NCBI GenBank assembly: GCA_963277665.1
Contig: OY728153.1
Span: 269,302,250 to 269,366,249, forward strand
Reading direction: 5' to 3'
DNA from: Viscum album
Lineage: Eukaryota; Streptophyta; Magnoliopsida; Santalales; Viscaceae
DNA: 64,000 nucleotides
The translations under genes and the position numbers were made by a program. The first letter of the stretch is position 1. The number at the start of each line of letters is the position of its first letter. The notes beneath the pieces were generated by a model. The model was given only the letters and a program-made list of their open reading frames with translations. It was not told the DNA's origin and did no database searches. Shown piece after piece: positions 49,876 through 62,880 of this stretch.

Positions 49876-51235
49876 TATAACACCCCAAGCTTCCATGGTA
49901 CGCTCCTCTTTGATTAATAGAGCAGCGTTTGTTTACGCAACCTCGAGTTCTAACAAACCGCGACCAATAAAAGTAATAGTTATGAATAGTAATACCCACT
50001 TTTTGAAATTATATAAATTTTATATTTCAAAATGGACTTAATTTTTGGATTTTGAATATCGAAATTAGCCTATGTTGAATTTTTCGTATTTTTCTGAGAA
50101 CATCCAATTTTTGATTAATAGTGAAAAATACTTAAAAACAACTTTTTTAATAAAAATAATTTATAGTGATAAATTATAAAATTGAGTGGTTCTAAAGTTT
50201 AATTAGAATATAGTTTTACCATTTTATCCAATGGTGGTCATTAGAATTAATTTCACTTTAAAATTGGACATAAACAATTGTCAATCTTTTGATTGATATT
50301 CTTTCTTAAAAACACGCTATTTGTTTTGACAACGGAAGTTAATTATAAAATTAATTAATGAAACTTATATTTTTGGAATTTTTGTAAAATAGGAATCATT
50401 TTTGAATTAGGAATATCAAATATATCTTAGGGTTAATTTTTGGTGTTGTTCTGAAAAACTTCGATTTTTGATGAATAGTGAAACCACTAAGTGGTATTTA
50501 AAAAAACTGATTTTTCGTTTAAATGAAATTTTACCACCTCTGTGATTTGAATTTACAAAATCCGACATACATCATTTTCATTATAATGTAAAATGTGGAT
50601 CAATGGGATTAAAATAATTTTTGGTGAATAGTAACTTTTAAGTTCTATTAATCGCGATTAAATGTAATTAGTGATATTTAAGGGAAAAATGATATTATAA
50701 TAATATGAAAATATCTTGACACTTGTCCTACCCTTATTGGATGAGTCATGGCCAACCAAGACAATCCATGGGTAAACTTGGGGACCCCATGGAGCCACTT
50801 GGGTAAGAAAATGACATTAATAACTTTTTATTTAAAGTAAAAATAAAATTGTCACAAACATGTGTTGTTTTACTAAAACAATTATTACTTGGGTTTATAT
50901 AAGTTAAATTTTCAACTATAAATATTCATTGGAAAGATAAAAATCTTTCCTACATCATGATATTTTTTATATAATTTTTATACATTAAATAAATTAAAAT
51001 TGTTATGACACCATGATGATGCAACGATTACCTCATTAATTAACGATTTAAATAAAATGAAATGATAATGTAAAATATAAGACTTACACTTGTCCAAAAC
51101 CTATTGTATGGGTATATTTCGAACCCTTATCACCTTATCCTAAAAATATATAATTGTGGGACATTTGAAATCCTAAAATCACTTCATAATAATGTAACAT
51201 TTTATGACTTTCCAAGAGTGCCCCTCCTCTCCTCT

Positions 51236-51244
51236 TATAAAAGG
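51236..51244 (+). promoter_or_regulatory. TATA box of element C 5' LTR
   Basis: TATAAAAGG after CCCCTCCTCTCCTCT, identical in the 3' LTR at 57577-57585. The 134-codon open frame spanning this point (51104-51508) crosses the promoter and is therefore unlikely to be a gene. Confidence 0.8.
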
Positions 51245-51412
51245 CCCCCACCTCTACCACCGTATTCACACCTTCAAATCCATTTGGCTCGGCCAACCTC
51301 TACCCAAATACTCTCTAAACATCCCTATCTTACTCCTAGAACCCTCACTTTGGGCATAATTCTTCCCAATGAATCCTTTTTCTCAAATCAAAAAGAGTTA
51401 CCCGATTTTAAG

Positions 51413-52304
51413 GTAATGTCTTCTCTTATGTTATTTTGTTTTATTTTTCTTCTCCAACCCCTTAAACTCTTTTTATTCATTTATTTTGTAACAACACCAG
51501 TATCTTAAATATAATATGATTTTTTTATGAGAATTATTTTATTTACACTTACACACACCTTCGTCTAATGGTTAAAGAACATAGTGTTTCTGTGGTTGGC
51601 GAATTTCTACCTCACGAAACGATGATTGTTCAATATTCTTTTCACACCTCTCATGGTGGCCATTAAGATGTCACTATATTTATATATGATATATATTATG
51701 TTTATGTTTTCCTTATGCTTCTGTATTTCTAATTTATGGAATACCTTTATGATTTCCATTATTGGTAAATGTGATAATTTCATTTTAGGATGTGTGGACT
51801 ACCGACCCCTCAAAGTGATTTGAATCGTTAATTCCATATGTGGGATGTATAAAGGATGGAGTAAATTATATTATATATGATATTATACTGGAATTATAAT
51901 TTACCTTTATATAATTAGGATTTCATTCCATTAAATACGAAATAGAAATGAAAGTAGCATTCATGCGTACGTATGGCTTACCGTCTCCATGAACGGTGAA
52001 TTTCATTTCTTACCTCTAAATGTTACGTAATATTATGAATGAATGTATATACTGGATATATATTATATATATGATATCTACATCATGAGTATAATTCTTG
52101 AGATAATGGATATTCTACCACATATACAACTTGTAATTATAAGAAGTTTATTTTTGACTCAAGTACCAAAGATCGACAAAACGACCGTTATTAAGTTAAA
52201 TAATTACATAATAGTCATAACATGGTAATAAGTGATATAAAAGGAATAATGAACTTGAAAAAGGTTCTTAATCAATTAGGAATTAACTCTAGTTTATTAT
52301 TCAG
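51413..52304 (+). other. Putative leader intron 1 of element C
   Basis: GTAATG after TTTTAAG; ends TTATTATTCAG. The 3' LTR equivalent is 57754-58645, of the same length (892 nt). Confidence 0.5.
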
Positions 52305-52340
52305 TAGTTTAAAGAACGATCAAGTCAAGTCAGACACGAG
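52305..52340 (+). other. Putative 36-nt microexon in element C 5' LTR leader
   Basis: Acceptor TTCAG is intact; the donor reads TTAAGGG here but GTAAGGG in the 3' LTR (exon 58646-58680, 35 nt). The following putative intron 2 is 52341-53365, ending TTTTCTAG (TTTTCCAG in the 3' copy at 59705). Confidence 0.48.
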
Positions 52341-53606
52341 TTAAGGGAACTTCTTAACCCAATTTCTATTCTTTGTGTTAATCTCCTACTTTCAAATTAT
52401 GTCATGATATTATTATGTCCTATCTTGTATTTGTACTTTATTTATGTGTACTTACAGTGAATACAAATAATAGATTTATTTTAATTTTAAAAAATGATCT
52501 TTGTAAGGGACTTCATCTCAATCTCCTTTCATTGAGGCATATTTTTTTATACACAACTTTCGTTTATACGGTGTATAAAACCATTTTACTTTTACGTTTA
52601 TTCAAGAGGAATATTTTTTTATATGAATCATTTTACTAAACGGAAAAAGGGAATGTTTTTTTATGTCGTACGTATGCGGCAACAACGACTTCTCCGCCGC
52701 CGTGACCATTATTTGAGTTTCGGCTTCCTCTACAAGCCATAACTTTTTTTAAATGAAAAATAATTACAAAGTTTTAATTTTATTTTATTTTGGTATTGAA
52801 AATGGTTTAGAACGTGTTTTTTTATATCAATATGTTGTATTGATATCTTGTGATTGAAATGTGGAAATGTTATGTTTCCTTTATGCAAGTTTTATGTGAT
52901 ACGATTATGTTACGGTTTATGATATGTTTAAACCTATTCATATGAGGAATGCATTGGACTTAGTAAGTGACGAGTGGATCCCGCTATAGCTCCTCGATGC
53001 ATCAGTAGGTCTTATTAGACAAACTAGTGTCTTGGCATGAGGCCTTGACAAAATCTTATTTGTAGTCTTGGCACGAGGCCTTGGCTACGTGGTTATCATA
53101 GTCTGGCATTATGCATTCCATCATTATGAAAGTGGTTATTGATATTGCATGTGATTATTCGACTAGTAGAATAACAATGTGAATAAGTAAATGGCATTAT
53201 TTCATTTTACTTTTGCCATATTACGCTGAAGTTCAAGTTTAAAAGGATTTTGTTTTAGTTATACATTGCCTTAAATTTTTATGTTTATTTATGAAATCTT
53301 CCGCAATATTTTTATACTTACTGAGCATCTGAGCTCACCCCTTTCAATGTTTTAATATTTTCTAGGAAGTGAATAAGTATTTTATGAATGACCTGTAGGG
53401 ATATTCAGAAGAGGATATGAGTGTTGACTATGGATACCATGTTATTGTAGTTTTTCACTTTATTATGTAATATAACTTTTATGAATTTATTTAGTGTTTC
53501 CAAGGCTACTGAACTAATCGGTCTTTCGAGACTTGATCTTTTGTGATCATTCCAATGTTACGCAATAATGCACTGACTCTGGGTAACTGGGGTCGGGGCG
53601 TTATAG

Positions 53607-53618
53607 TTGGTATCAGAG
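53607..53618 (+). promoter_or_regulatory. Primer-binding site of element C
   Basis: TTGGTATCAGAG one base after the 5' LTR. Confidence 0.93.
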
Positions 53619-53754
53619 AAAGTTTAGTACTAACCTTGGAAGCTAGATTTAGATAAACTGTGATTAGAGCACATAGACCTAAGATAAAATTTGAGGATTA
53701 GTATAGAAGAACTTCCTAGAATTTTGGTATTATAGAGATTTTGTGAGTTTTATG

Positions 53755-53930
53755 AGAAATACATCCCTGTCTGGATATGAGTAGGTAGAGGAGGCTCTGG
53801 CACAGATGTACCTAGGGGTAAAACCCGAAAACGCCGCTTTGAGCTAGACTCGAGCGAGAACTGGTGCACGACAACGGGCCTTGTTGCACTCTTGGTTACG
53901 ACACTCCCAGGGGATATTCTTAGGATAATT
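53755..53930 (+). other. GC-richer leader block shared with element A
   Basis: Equivalent of 28636-28812. In the frame that is open in element A, this copy also reads through (GRGGSGTDVPRGKTRKRRF). It lies between primer site and gag. Confidence 0.6.
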
Positions 53931-54105
53931 CTCATTTTCTTTACAAACCAATATGAAGGGTTATGAGTATATACTTTCTCAAAGAAAACATTTTTATGAT
54001 TATGGATTATATCCATAAATAGTTCAATTCATGTTAAGTTTTTTACAAGTTTGTAATTATGTATTTTGAATCATAAACCAATCTAGTTTATTCCATTGTT
54101 TAGAA

Positions 54106-55172
54106 ATGGCATCTAGTGGGAGGAATAGAAACTGTATCAATGCACGCACTCCATGTAGGGATTTCCCTCCTGCTCAAGATAATTATAGTGGAGCTGGAGA
54201 TACAACTGGTGCTGATCAACTTATCACCATACTGGGACAACTTACTCAGGTTATGAATAATAACCTCACTCGTATGGAGCACCCTGATCTGCAATGTGGA
54301 GGATCAATGTTAGACCGCTTCATGAGGCAACAACAGCCAACATTTAATGGGGGTACAAATCCATTAGTAGCTGAGCAATGGATAAACCCCTTAGAAAAAA
54401 TATTCCACGCCTTGGGGAGTAGCGAAAGGGAGAAAGTTGTCATGGCAGTTTACCACCTCACTGGAGATGCTGATCAACAGTGGTCACTGATTCAAAACAC
54501 AAAGAAAGATGAAGAAGTATCAAGTATGGAATGGAGGTAGTTTAAGAAAATTTTCTTAGAAAAATACTTTCCACATGACCATCGAGCAGATATGGAAAGG
54601 AAATTTCTGAGTCTGATGCAGAAGGAGGATGAGAATGTCGCAAAGTATGAGGCTAACTTTACAAGGTTAGCGAGGCATACTGCAGATTATATACGTAACC
54701 CAAGAAGTAAGATTGATCGTTTCTTTGATGGGTTAAAACCATTTCTCCGTCGAGCTTTAGTATCACAATATTTCTCAACGTACGAAGATATTGTCTCGTA
54801 TTCTACAAAGACAGAAAATGAATTCTCTAAATCTTATGACAATAAAGGAAAGCAAGAGAAGAAGAGAACGGTGGAACAAGAGACATATAAAGGGAAAAAG
54901 GGAAAGAAGGATTTTCCATTATGTGATAATTGTGGGAAGAATCATCCCAGTACTTGCCTGAAAGGAATGGGAGTTTGTTATAAATGTGGAGAAAAAGGTC
55001 ACCAAGCTCGTGATTGTAAGGGAAAGAAAGAGGCTGTCAATGTTCAATGATATAATTATAGAGAAATGGGGAATTATGCAAATGAATGTCCTAATCGTCA
55101 GGGAAACTTACCTCAGAAAATGCCAAGGGATCAAGTACAATCTTATGCTATTACTACAGTTGAAGTGGAATA
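54106..55172 (+). pseudogene. gag: gag of element C, one frame with two stops
   Basis: Gag would form particles and bind element RNA. From ATG 54106 one frame runs about 355 codons to TAA 55170, interrupted by TAG at 54538 and TGA at 55048. The Gag core includes FNGGTNPLVAEQWINPLEKIF (residues ~84-104), an HLTGDADQQW segment and FKKIFLEKYFP after the first stop. Two zinc knuckles follow: C-D-N-C-G-K-N-H-P-S-T-C (54922-54957), short of the usual spacing, and CYKCGEKGHQARDC (54976-55017), canonical CCHC. A third knuckle after the second stop has lost Cys residues. There is no protease or RT beyond it. Both stops fit single C-to-T or G-to-A changes. This is the best-preserved Gag in the window. 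Confidence 0.88.
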
Positions 55173-55515
55173 ATTAATGTATTGGTGCTTTTAGACTCAA
55201 GGATTATATTATGGTTATAGGAATAATGTGATATATATAAGGATTGTACTACAGTACTTGTTGTTTTCATTAAGGTTTTAATATGATGAAGGTAATCATA
55301 TTTTTATATGTGACAATAAGATAAACTTTACTTTGTTTGAGGAATCTAATGATACAATTGATTTTGGAATTTAGAGACATTTTAGAGAAAGTCTGGACTG
55401 AGGTATTTTGGATAACTATAAAGGTTGGAATGGATTAAGTTGAACTTTGGATAGTATTGTTTAAGGTTAAAACATTTATGAAGATTATTTTTGGAATATT
55501 ATAATACTATAGTTT
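55173..55515 (+). other. Non-coding interior of element C
   Basis: No pol motif where protease would be expected; AT-rich with no long frame. Confidence 0.7.
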
Positions 55516-55519
55516 TAGG

Positions 55520-55650
55520 AAAAGGACAACCTGCAGGTTGGGGGATAACTCCTCGCGTCGGACAAAGCTGTTGGAATACAACCCACAACCATAGTGTGAC
55601 ATGCCTTTATTACCTACCACTAGCCTACAGGAAGTCCCGGGTTATTACAA
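55520..55650 (-). repeat. tRNA-derived SINE-like sequence in element C
   Basis: Related to 29811-29940 in element A and at the same relative position, on the minus strand. The A-box equivalent lies about 55612-55627 and the B-box about 55571-55583, both altered from the better copy in A. Shared position implies presence before A and C separated. Confidence 0.5.
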
Positions 55651-56197
55651 AAAAGTTTTCCTAATCTAAATGGTATGTATTAATATTTGGAACCTTATAC
55701 AATTATGATAAATAGAATATTTTTGAGTTCTATTACCTTTTGGAGTGAAAGATGGGTTTGTGGTAAAACTTTATTAAAGAATGAAATTCTACATGACAAG
55801 TAAGTATATTTCCTTACATTCTTAGTAAATCTCCTAAATAAATTCCTCAACTTTATGAAAGGTAACTTAAAACAAAAATGTTTTCGGTTAACTTTTCCAA
55901 TTAGGGAATCAATGACCATTTAACCAATCACAAGTTTGTGATTTTCTTGTAGTTAACTTTCTCCTAATCCTGATTTATAAAACTCTCCATCAGACCTTTA
56001 TGGTTTGTTTTTCCTCCATATCCATATTTTCATATAATCCTAGTATGGGATATCTCTAGTGACCTTTGTACTTATCTTTCTTTCATTTAAAGTTATATTT
56101 TTATTAACCCTATTTCTGATGTGGGTTTTCCACAAAGGTATTTTCTTTTTTCAACCTTTTATTTTCAAAGAAAAATTTTAAATTATGATGACACAAT

Positions 56198-56216
56198 TTA
56201 TTAAAGGAGGGAATAA
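56198..56216 (+). promoter_or_regulatory. Polypurine tract of element C
   Basis: AAAGGAGGGAATAA directly before TGTAATACCCC; related to the tract of element A but with a T inside. Confidence 0.75.
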
Positions 56217-59200
56217 TGTAATACCCCAAGCTTCCATGGTACGCTCCTCTTTGAATAATAGAGCAGCGTGTGTTGTACGCAACCTCGAGTTCTAAAACAC
56301 CGTGACCAATAAAAGTAGAAGTTATGAATAGTAATACCCACTTTTTGAAATTATATAAATTTTATATTTCAAAATGGACTTCATTTTTGGATTTGGAATA
56401 TCAAAATTATCCTATGTTGAATTTTTGGTATTTTTCTGAGAACATCTAATTTTTGATGAATAGTGAAAAATACTTAAAAACAAATTTTCTAATCAAAATG
56501 ATTTATAATGATAAATTATACAATTGAGTGGTTATAAAGTGTAATTAGAATATATTTTTACCATTTTATCCAATGGTGGTCATTAGAATTAATTTCACTT
56601 TGAAATTGGACATAAACAATTATCAATCTTTTGATTGATATTCTTTCTTAAAAATGCGCTATTTGTTTTGACAACGAAAATTAATTATAAAATTAATTAA
56701 TGCAACTTATATGTTTGGAATTTTGTAAAATAGACATCTTTTTGGAATTAGGAATATCAAATATAGATTAGGGTTAATTTTTGGTTTTGTTCTCAAAAAC
56801 TTCGATTTTTGATGAATGGTGAAACCACTAAGTGGTAGTTAAAAAAACTGATTTTTCATTTAAATGAAATTTTACCACCTCTGTGATTTGAATTTCCAAA
56901 ATCCGACATACATAATTTTCATTAGGAAGTAAAATGTGGATCAATGGGATTAAAATATTTTTTGGTGAATAGTAACTTTTAAGTTCTATTAATCGCGATT
57001 AAAGGTAATTAGTGAAATTTAAGTGGAAAATGATATTATAAAATTATGAAAATATCTTGAAACTTGTCCTACCCTTGTTGGATGAGTCATGGCCGACCAA
57101 GTCAATCCATGGGTCAACTTGGGGACCCCATGGAGCCACTTGGGTAAGAAAATGTCATTAATAACTTTTTATTTAAAGTAAAAATAAAATTGTCACAAAC
57201 ATGTCTTGTTTTACTAAAACAATTATTACATGGGGTTATATAAGTTAACTTTTCGACTATAAATATTCATTGGAAAGATAATAAGATTTAATAAATCATG
57301 ATATTTTTTATATAATTTTTATACATTAAATAAATTAAAAATTGTATGACACCATGATGATGCAACGACTACCTCATTAATTAACGATTTAAATAAAATG
57401 AAAAGATAATGTAAAATATAAGACTTACACATGTCAAAAACCTATTGGATGGGTATATTTATAACCCTTATCACCTTATACTCGAAATATATAATTTTGG
57501 TACCTTTGAAATCCGATAATCACTTCATAATAATGTAACATTTCATGACTTTCCAAGAGTTCCCCTCCTCTCCTCTTATAAAAGGCCCCCACCTCTACCA
57601 CCTTATTCACACCTTAAAATCCATTTGGCTCGGCCAACCTCTGCCCAAATACTCTCTAAACTTCCCTCTATTACTCCTAGAAGCCTCAATTTGGGAAGAA
57701 TTATTCCCAAGGAAGCCTTTGTCTCAAATCAAAAAGAGTTACCTGATTTTAAGGTAATGTCTTCTCTTATGTTATTTTGTTTTATTTTGCTTCTCCAACC
57801 CCTTAAAATCTTTTTATTCCTTTATTTTGTAACAACACCAGTGTCTTAAATATAATGGGATGTTTTTATGAGAATTATTTGATTTAAACTTACACACTCC
57901 TTTGTCTAATGGTTAAAGAACATACTGTTTCTGTGGTTGGCGAATTTCTGCCTCATGAAATGATGATTGTTCAATCTTCTTTTAACACCTCTCATGGTGG
58001 CCATTAAGATGTAACTATATTTATATATGATATATATTATGTTTATGTTTTCCTTATGCTTCTGTATTTCTCATTTATGTCATACCTTTATGATTTCCAT
58101 TATGGGTAAACGCGATAATTTCATTTTAGGATGTGCGGACTACCGCCCCCTCAAAGTGATTTGAATCGTTAATGCCATATGTGGGATGTATAAAGGATTG
58201 AGTAAATGATATTATATATGATATTATACTGGAATTATAATTTCCCTTTATATCATTGTGATTTCATTCCATTAAATACGAAATAGAAATGAAAGTAGCG
58301 TTCATGCGTACGTACGGCTTACCGTCTCCATGAATGGTGCATTTCATTTCTTACCTCTAAATATTACGTAATATTATGAATGAATTTATATAATGGATAT
58401 ATATGATATATATTATATCTACATAATGAATATAATTCTTGAGATAATGGATATTCTACGACATAAACAACTTGTAATTTTAAGAAGTTTATTTTTGACT
58501 CAAGTACCAAAGATCAACAAAAGACCGTTATTAACTTAAATAATTACATAATGTTAATAACATGATAATAAGTGATATAAAATGAATAATGAACTTTAAA
58601 AAGGTTCTTAATCAATTATAAATTAACTCTAGTTTATTATTCAAGAGGTTAAAGAACAATCGAGTCAAGTCGGACATGAGGTAAGGGAACTTCTTAACCC
58701 AATTTCTATTCTTTGGGTTAATCTCCTACTTTCAAATTATGTCATGATATTATTATGTCCTATCTTGTATTTGTACTTTATTTATGTGTACTTATAGTGA
58801 ATACATATAATAGATTTATTTTATTTTAAAAAAATGATCTTTGTGAGGGACTTCGTCTCAATCTCCTTTCATTGAGGCATATTTTGTTTTATACACAACT
58901 TTCTTTTATACAGTGTATAAACCCCTTTGACTTTTACGTTTATTCAAGAGGAATCTTTTTTTATACGAAGAATTTTACTAAATGACAAAAGGGAATGTTT
59001 TTTTTCGTACGTATGTGGCGACAACGACTTCTTCGCCGTCGTGACCATTATTTGAGTTTCGGCTTCCTCTACAAGCCATAACTTTTTTTAAATGAAAAAT
59101 AATTACAAAGTTTTAATTTTCCTTTATTTTAGTATTGAAAATGGTTTGAAAAGTGTTTTTTTTATATCAATATGTTGTATTGATATCTTTTTATTGAAAT

Positions 59201-59945
59201 GTGGAAATTTTATGTTTCCTTTTTGCATGTTTTATGTGATACGATTATGTTATGGTTTATGATATGTTTAAACCTATTCATATGAGGAATGAATTGGACT
59301 TAATAAGTGACGGGTGGAGCCTGATATAGCTCCTCGATGCATCGACAGGTCTCATGATACAAACTAGTGTCTTGGCATGAGACCTTGAAAAAATCTTATT
59401 TGTAGTCTTGGCACGAGGCCTTGGCTACGTGGTTATGATATTCTGCCATTATGCATTCCATAATTATGAAAGTGGTTATTAATATTACATGTGATTATTC
59501 GACTAGTATAATAACCATGTGAATAAGTAAATGGAATTATTTAATTTTACTTTTGCCATATTATGCTGAAGTTCAAGTTTAAAAGGCTTTTGTTTTAGTT
59601 ATACATTGCCTCAAATGTTTATGTTTATTTATGAAAGTTTTCGCAATATTGTTATCCTTATTAAGCATCTGAGCTCACCCCTTTCAATGTTTTAATATTT
59701 TCCAGGATGTGAAGAAGTATTTTATGAATGACCTGTAGGGATAGTCATAAGGGGATATGAGTGTGGACTATGGAGACCATGTTATTGTAGTTTTTCACTT
59801 TATGATGTAATGTAACTTTTATGAATGTATCTCGTGTTTCCAAGGATACTAAACTAATCAGTATTTAGAGACTTGATCTTTTGTGATCATGTCAATGTTA
59901 CACAATAATGCACCGACTATGGGTAACTTGGGTCGGGGCGTTACA
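56217..59945 (+). repeat. 3' LTR of element C
   Basis: Full-length match to the 5' LTR with scattered differences; the donor of putative intron 2 (58681, GTAAGGG) and last acceptor (TTTTCCAG, 59705) are in better shape than in the 5' copy. Ends GGGGCGTTACA. Confidence 0.92.
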
Positions 59946-59950
59946 GTTAT
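59946..59950. repeat. Target-site duplication of element C, right copy (GTTAT)
   Basis: Exact match to 49871-49875. Confidence 0.92.
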
Positions 59951-60894
59951 TGTGTTTTCTTGACTAGAAAAGCAGTCTCGTTTACAAACCCCACTACTCT
60001 AGTGATGTAGATATTGTTCCCTTCCACTAATTGAGAATTTACCTAATTAGTTATGTAGAAGTTCTAGGTGTTGATAGCCTTATAAACCTTAAAAATTCCT
60101 CCCATGTGCATGTTTTAAATTTCAAAATCAAATGGTTGAATCTAATGGCTTGTTTACTAATACTTTTAATTATATTTGGTTTTTTCTTTATAAATGTTAA
60201 AATTTTATTTTTTATCTTTATGTTCAAACTAACGTGTTTTAATTTCTATAAAAAAATTGAATATGGAACACTTAGGGGGATACTAATGTGATATCTTTTC
60301 TCATACCATATATATACCCACTAGGTATATGGATACATCATTTATATAGATTCATAAATGGAAATTTATCGATTAGAGGAGGAAGATATTCTTGATTATC
60401 TTATCTGGGATAGTGTAGGTTACATGATGGGTTCTACCTTATGTCACACATTAATGTTTAGTGTCATACTTTTTTGTTTTTTTCATATTACAGTATGCAT
60501 ATTTTCTAATGAGGTATCTCCTTATAATATTTGAAACTTGTTTTATTTTGTTTACCTTTTTGAAACGTTGGTTGGATTTTTTATTTTAGTTTATTATTAT
60601 TCCCAAGTTTTATATCTTGTGATTGTTTTTTTCATGATTTTATTCCATGTCATGATGTTTATTATTATTATAAATATTTATGTATATTTATTACTCACAA
60701 TCATATGACAAGGTCATGCCATGTCTTTAAATTTGGTTGGTTTATTAATTTGTTGGGCCAAACCATTCCCAAAAAGAATTCTTGATTCTAATGAACTTGT
60801 TTTCATTATGTTTGGATCTAGAATTCCCATCAGGACTTACCATAGACTGGATTAAATTCTTAGGTCAAGGGTGGTCGGTTGCTTCAATAAAAAA

Positions 60895-60905
60895 TGGCAT
60901 CAGAG
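60895..60905 (+). promoter_or_regulatory. Primer-site-like motif of element E
   Basis: TGGCATCAGAG differs from the Met-tRNA type by one base and follows the proposed LTR end by about ten bases. Confidence 0.45.
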
Positions 60906-62880
60906 ACCCAGGTTTCTGATTTATGATATTTAATGTATTTTGTGGATAGAAGACATAACTATTGGGGAATAAGGGGTGGTTACAAAGGGTTGTCCAATCA
61001 AAATTCTTAGTACCAAAAATTAAGTTACTAGGAATGTTGGTATTTTATGATTTTTCTTTTGATTTTAGATTATTGTTTTATTTAGGGAATATATGAACAA
61101 GATATAGATTGTTCATGTTTTCTATATGTTATAAAAATATTTGAATTGTTTTATTCTTCTTACATAACTTATGAAAATTTTTTATGGGTATTAAAATTTA
61201 TAAATGTATCAATGACTTGATGGTATCCTTTAATTTATTTTATTTTCCTAAAGTATAGTTACACTTCCAAGACCCCAATGAATACTTAAGAGGTATTCAT
61301 GAGTAATTTTACAAGGTAAAACACTCACATTTATTAGAATCTTGTTGAGGTTTTATCAAGAATAGTCTGGTACATGGATATGGGAGTAGGTGAAGATTCG
61401 GCATAGCCTTAATGAGAAGGTTAGATTCTAGTTCATAAGAAGGATCGTACTCGGGAGTCTCTTTATTATATTATTCCATTATTTCATGGTATAATGACCC
61501 ACATAAATCCAATGATTTATTATAAATAATAGAGAGAATAAATAAATTTATATAGACACCTTATGTATTCAAATTTATGTCCACATCATTCATGTTATAA
61601 TGTCCCATTCAAAGTAGTGGTAATTTGAATTCTAAGAAAAAAATGGAATCTTGATTAGATATGATTTAAGGTAATGTTATCCCAACTATTTTACCCAAAT
61701 ACGAATGCTCTTTCAAAATATCATGTGTTTATAAACCTTAATAAATGTGATCAAACCATGATAGAATATTAAAATAGGTTCATAGATATCACCCACATAT
61801 CTCTATAGTTTATCTCTAACAAAGAGATAAAGGCCCATTAGTTAGAAATAGGACTTCTTATGTACATTCGATTCCTAGTATTCTTACTAAATCTTAAGAT
61901 CTGTATATAGGTGGTAGACTGAGAGTTGATGTTTAAGATCATTGATGTCATGATTTTTAGTTTTATTGGAACTGATTCCAAGTTTATTGGTAGTTAGGTT
62001 AATGTTTATGAGTGGAAAAGGAAGAATAAATAGAATATAAGAGGTCATGGAAATAGATCTCGACCACCTTCTCATAAGGCATCCTAATTATCTATTAGGA
62101 AAAGCCTATTAATTTCCAATAATGAATAAATCCTAGTCATGTAAATCCATCTTGTCTTGAGTATCCTAAATTGTTTCATTCTTATGGGAAATTTAGACAC
62201 CTCAAAAGTTTTTTTATGGAATAATACTTTGAAAAGGAGAAACATTAGCTCTTCTACTCCAAAAGGATCTCGAGAGCCACCAAATGAATTGAAACCCATA
62301 GGTTATGTCTCTATAGGATAGGGTAGTAATAGTGGATCACCATATAGGAAAATTTAATTGAGAACTAATCCTTGTACTATTGGATGGTTTTAAGATGAGG
62401 TTAAGAGTAAAATGTTTCACTCTATGAATCCATATCCTGTGGAATTTGAGATGGGACCAGTGAAAACAAGAGGTAACATACATATTATATCATCTATGGT
62501 GGTTTCCATATTTTATATTGGTGATTATCACTCATTTATCTCTTCTTTTTTGGTGAATTTTTTGAATATTTAATCTATCCCCATTCCCTATGTGTTGGAG
62601 ATATCGAATCCTCTTGGGAAAATAAATAGACACTCCTTTGGTTCCCTTATTGTGTTATTTATCTATCTAAGTTGGAGTGTTCCTAGTGTTTCCTTATCTT
62701 ATAAATGGATATCATTTATGTAATCATTGTGGTAGACTGGATGATAACTTTTAGATATTATATCGATTTTCATCCTTGTAAAGTATCTTTCATGGCCCTT
62801 TATGGTAGTGTTCACCTATTCTAAGTAGATTTGTATAATCATTATTATAGAAACCCTAAAATAAAATATGTATTACATCA
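60906..62880. other. Possible interior of element E, no readable domain
   Basis: AT-rich with only short frames. A stretch near 62444-62480 translates to a basic E-M-G-P-V-K-T-R-G segment that loosely recalls a retroelement polyprotein linker, but this is too weak to assign. Confidence 0.35.

Larger units (their letters stand above)
49876..53605 (+). repeat. 5' LTR of element C
   Basis: Starts TATAACACCCC (the 3' copy has TGTAATACCCC) and ends GGGGCGTTATA; the changes at both ends are transitions. Contains a duplicated U3 module (about 50020-50130 and 50380-50490), the TATA box at 51236, the putative introns and microexon, GC-rich motifs (51590, 51787, 51963), and the CTTGGCAT/AGGCCTTG pair (53033-53087). 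Confidence 0.92.
49876..59945 (+). mobile_element. Element C: gag-only, non-autonomous Gypsy-related element, sister of A
   Basis: Bounded by perfect GTTAT duplications; LTRs of 3730 and 3729 bp. The 2.6 kb interior contains primer site, leader block, a Gag reading frame with two stops, a SINE-like insertion, non-coding sequence and polypurine tract. There is no room for pol and no pol motif. Promoter, leader, splice-like signals and LTR end sequences match element A, but U3 and the putative introns differ enough to call it a separate subfamily. Confidence 0.92.
49152..60885 (+). repeat. Element E: probable Gypsy LTR interrupted by element C
   Basis: The left part starts TGTGATGTCAAACC with GGCCTGGCCAG soon after, a style seen at the start of some plant Gypsy LTRs. 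It has a CCCCTCCCATGAAAATAAATC promoter-like stretch at about 49271. The right part (59951-60885) ends GGTCGGTTGCTTCA shortly before a primer-site-like TGGCATCAGAG (60895). Removing element C and one duplication joins 49875 to 59951 and gives an LTR of about 1.66 kb. The second LTR is not seen in the window, so this rests on end motifs only. Confidence 0.45.

Noticed and set aside
51104..51508. 134-codon open frame in the 5' LTR of element C, with related frames at 57545-57849
   Set aside because: It crosses the TATA box and the first donor-like site and differs in frame between the two LTR copies, so it is not a credible gene.
53750..54016. Minus-strand open frames over the leader block (also 28524-28757)
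   Set aside because: Open on both strands because the block is GC-richer. The minus frame has no start context or recognised domain; kept only as a note under the leader block.
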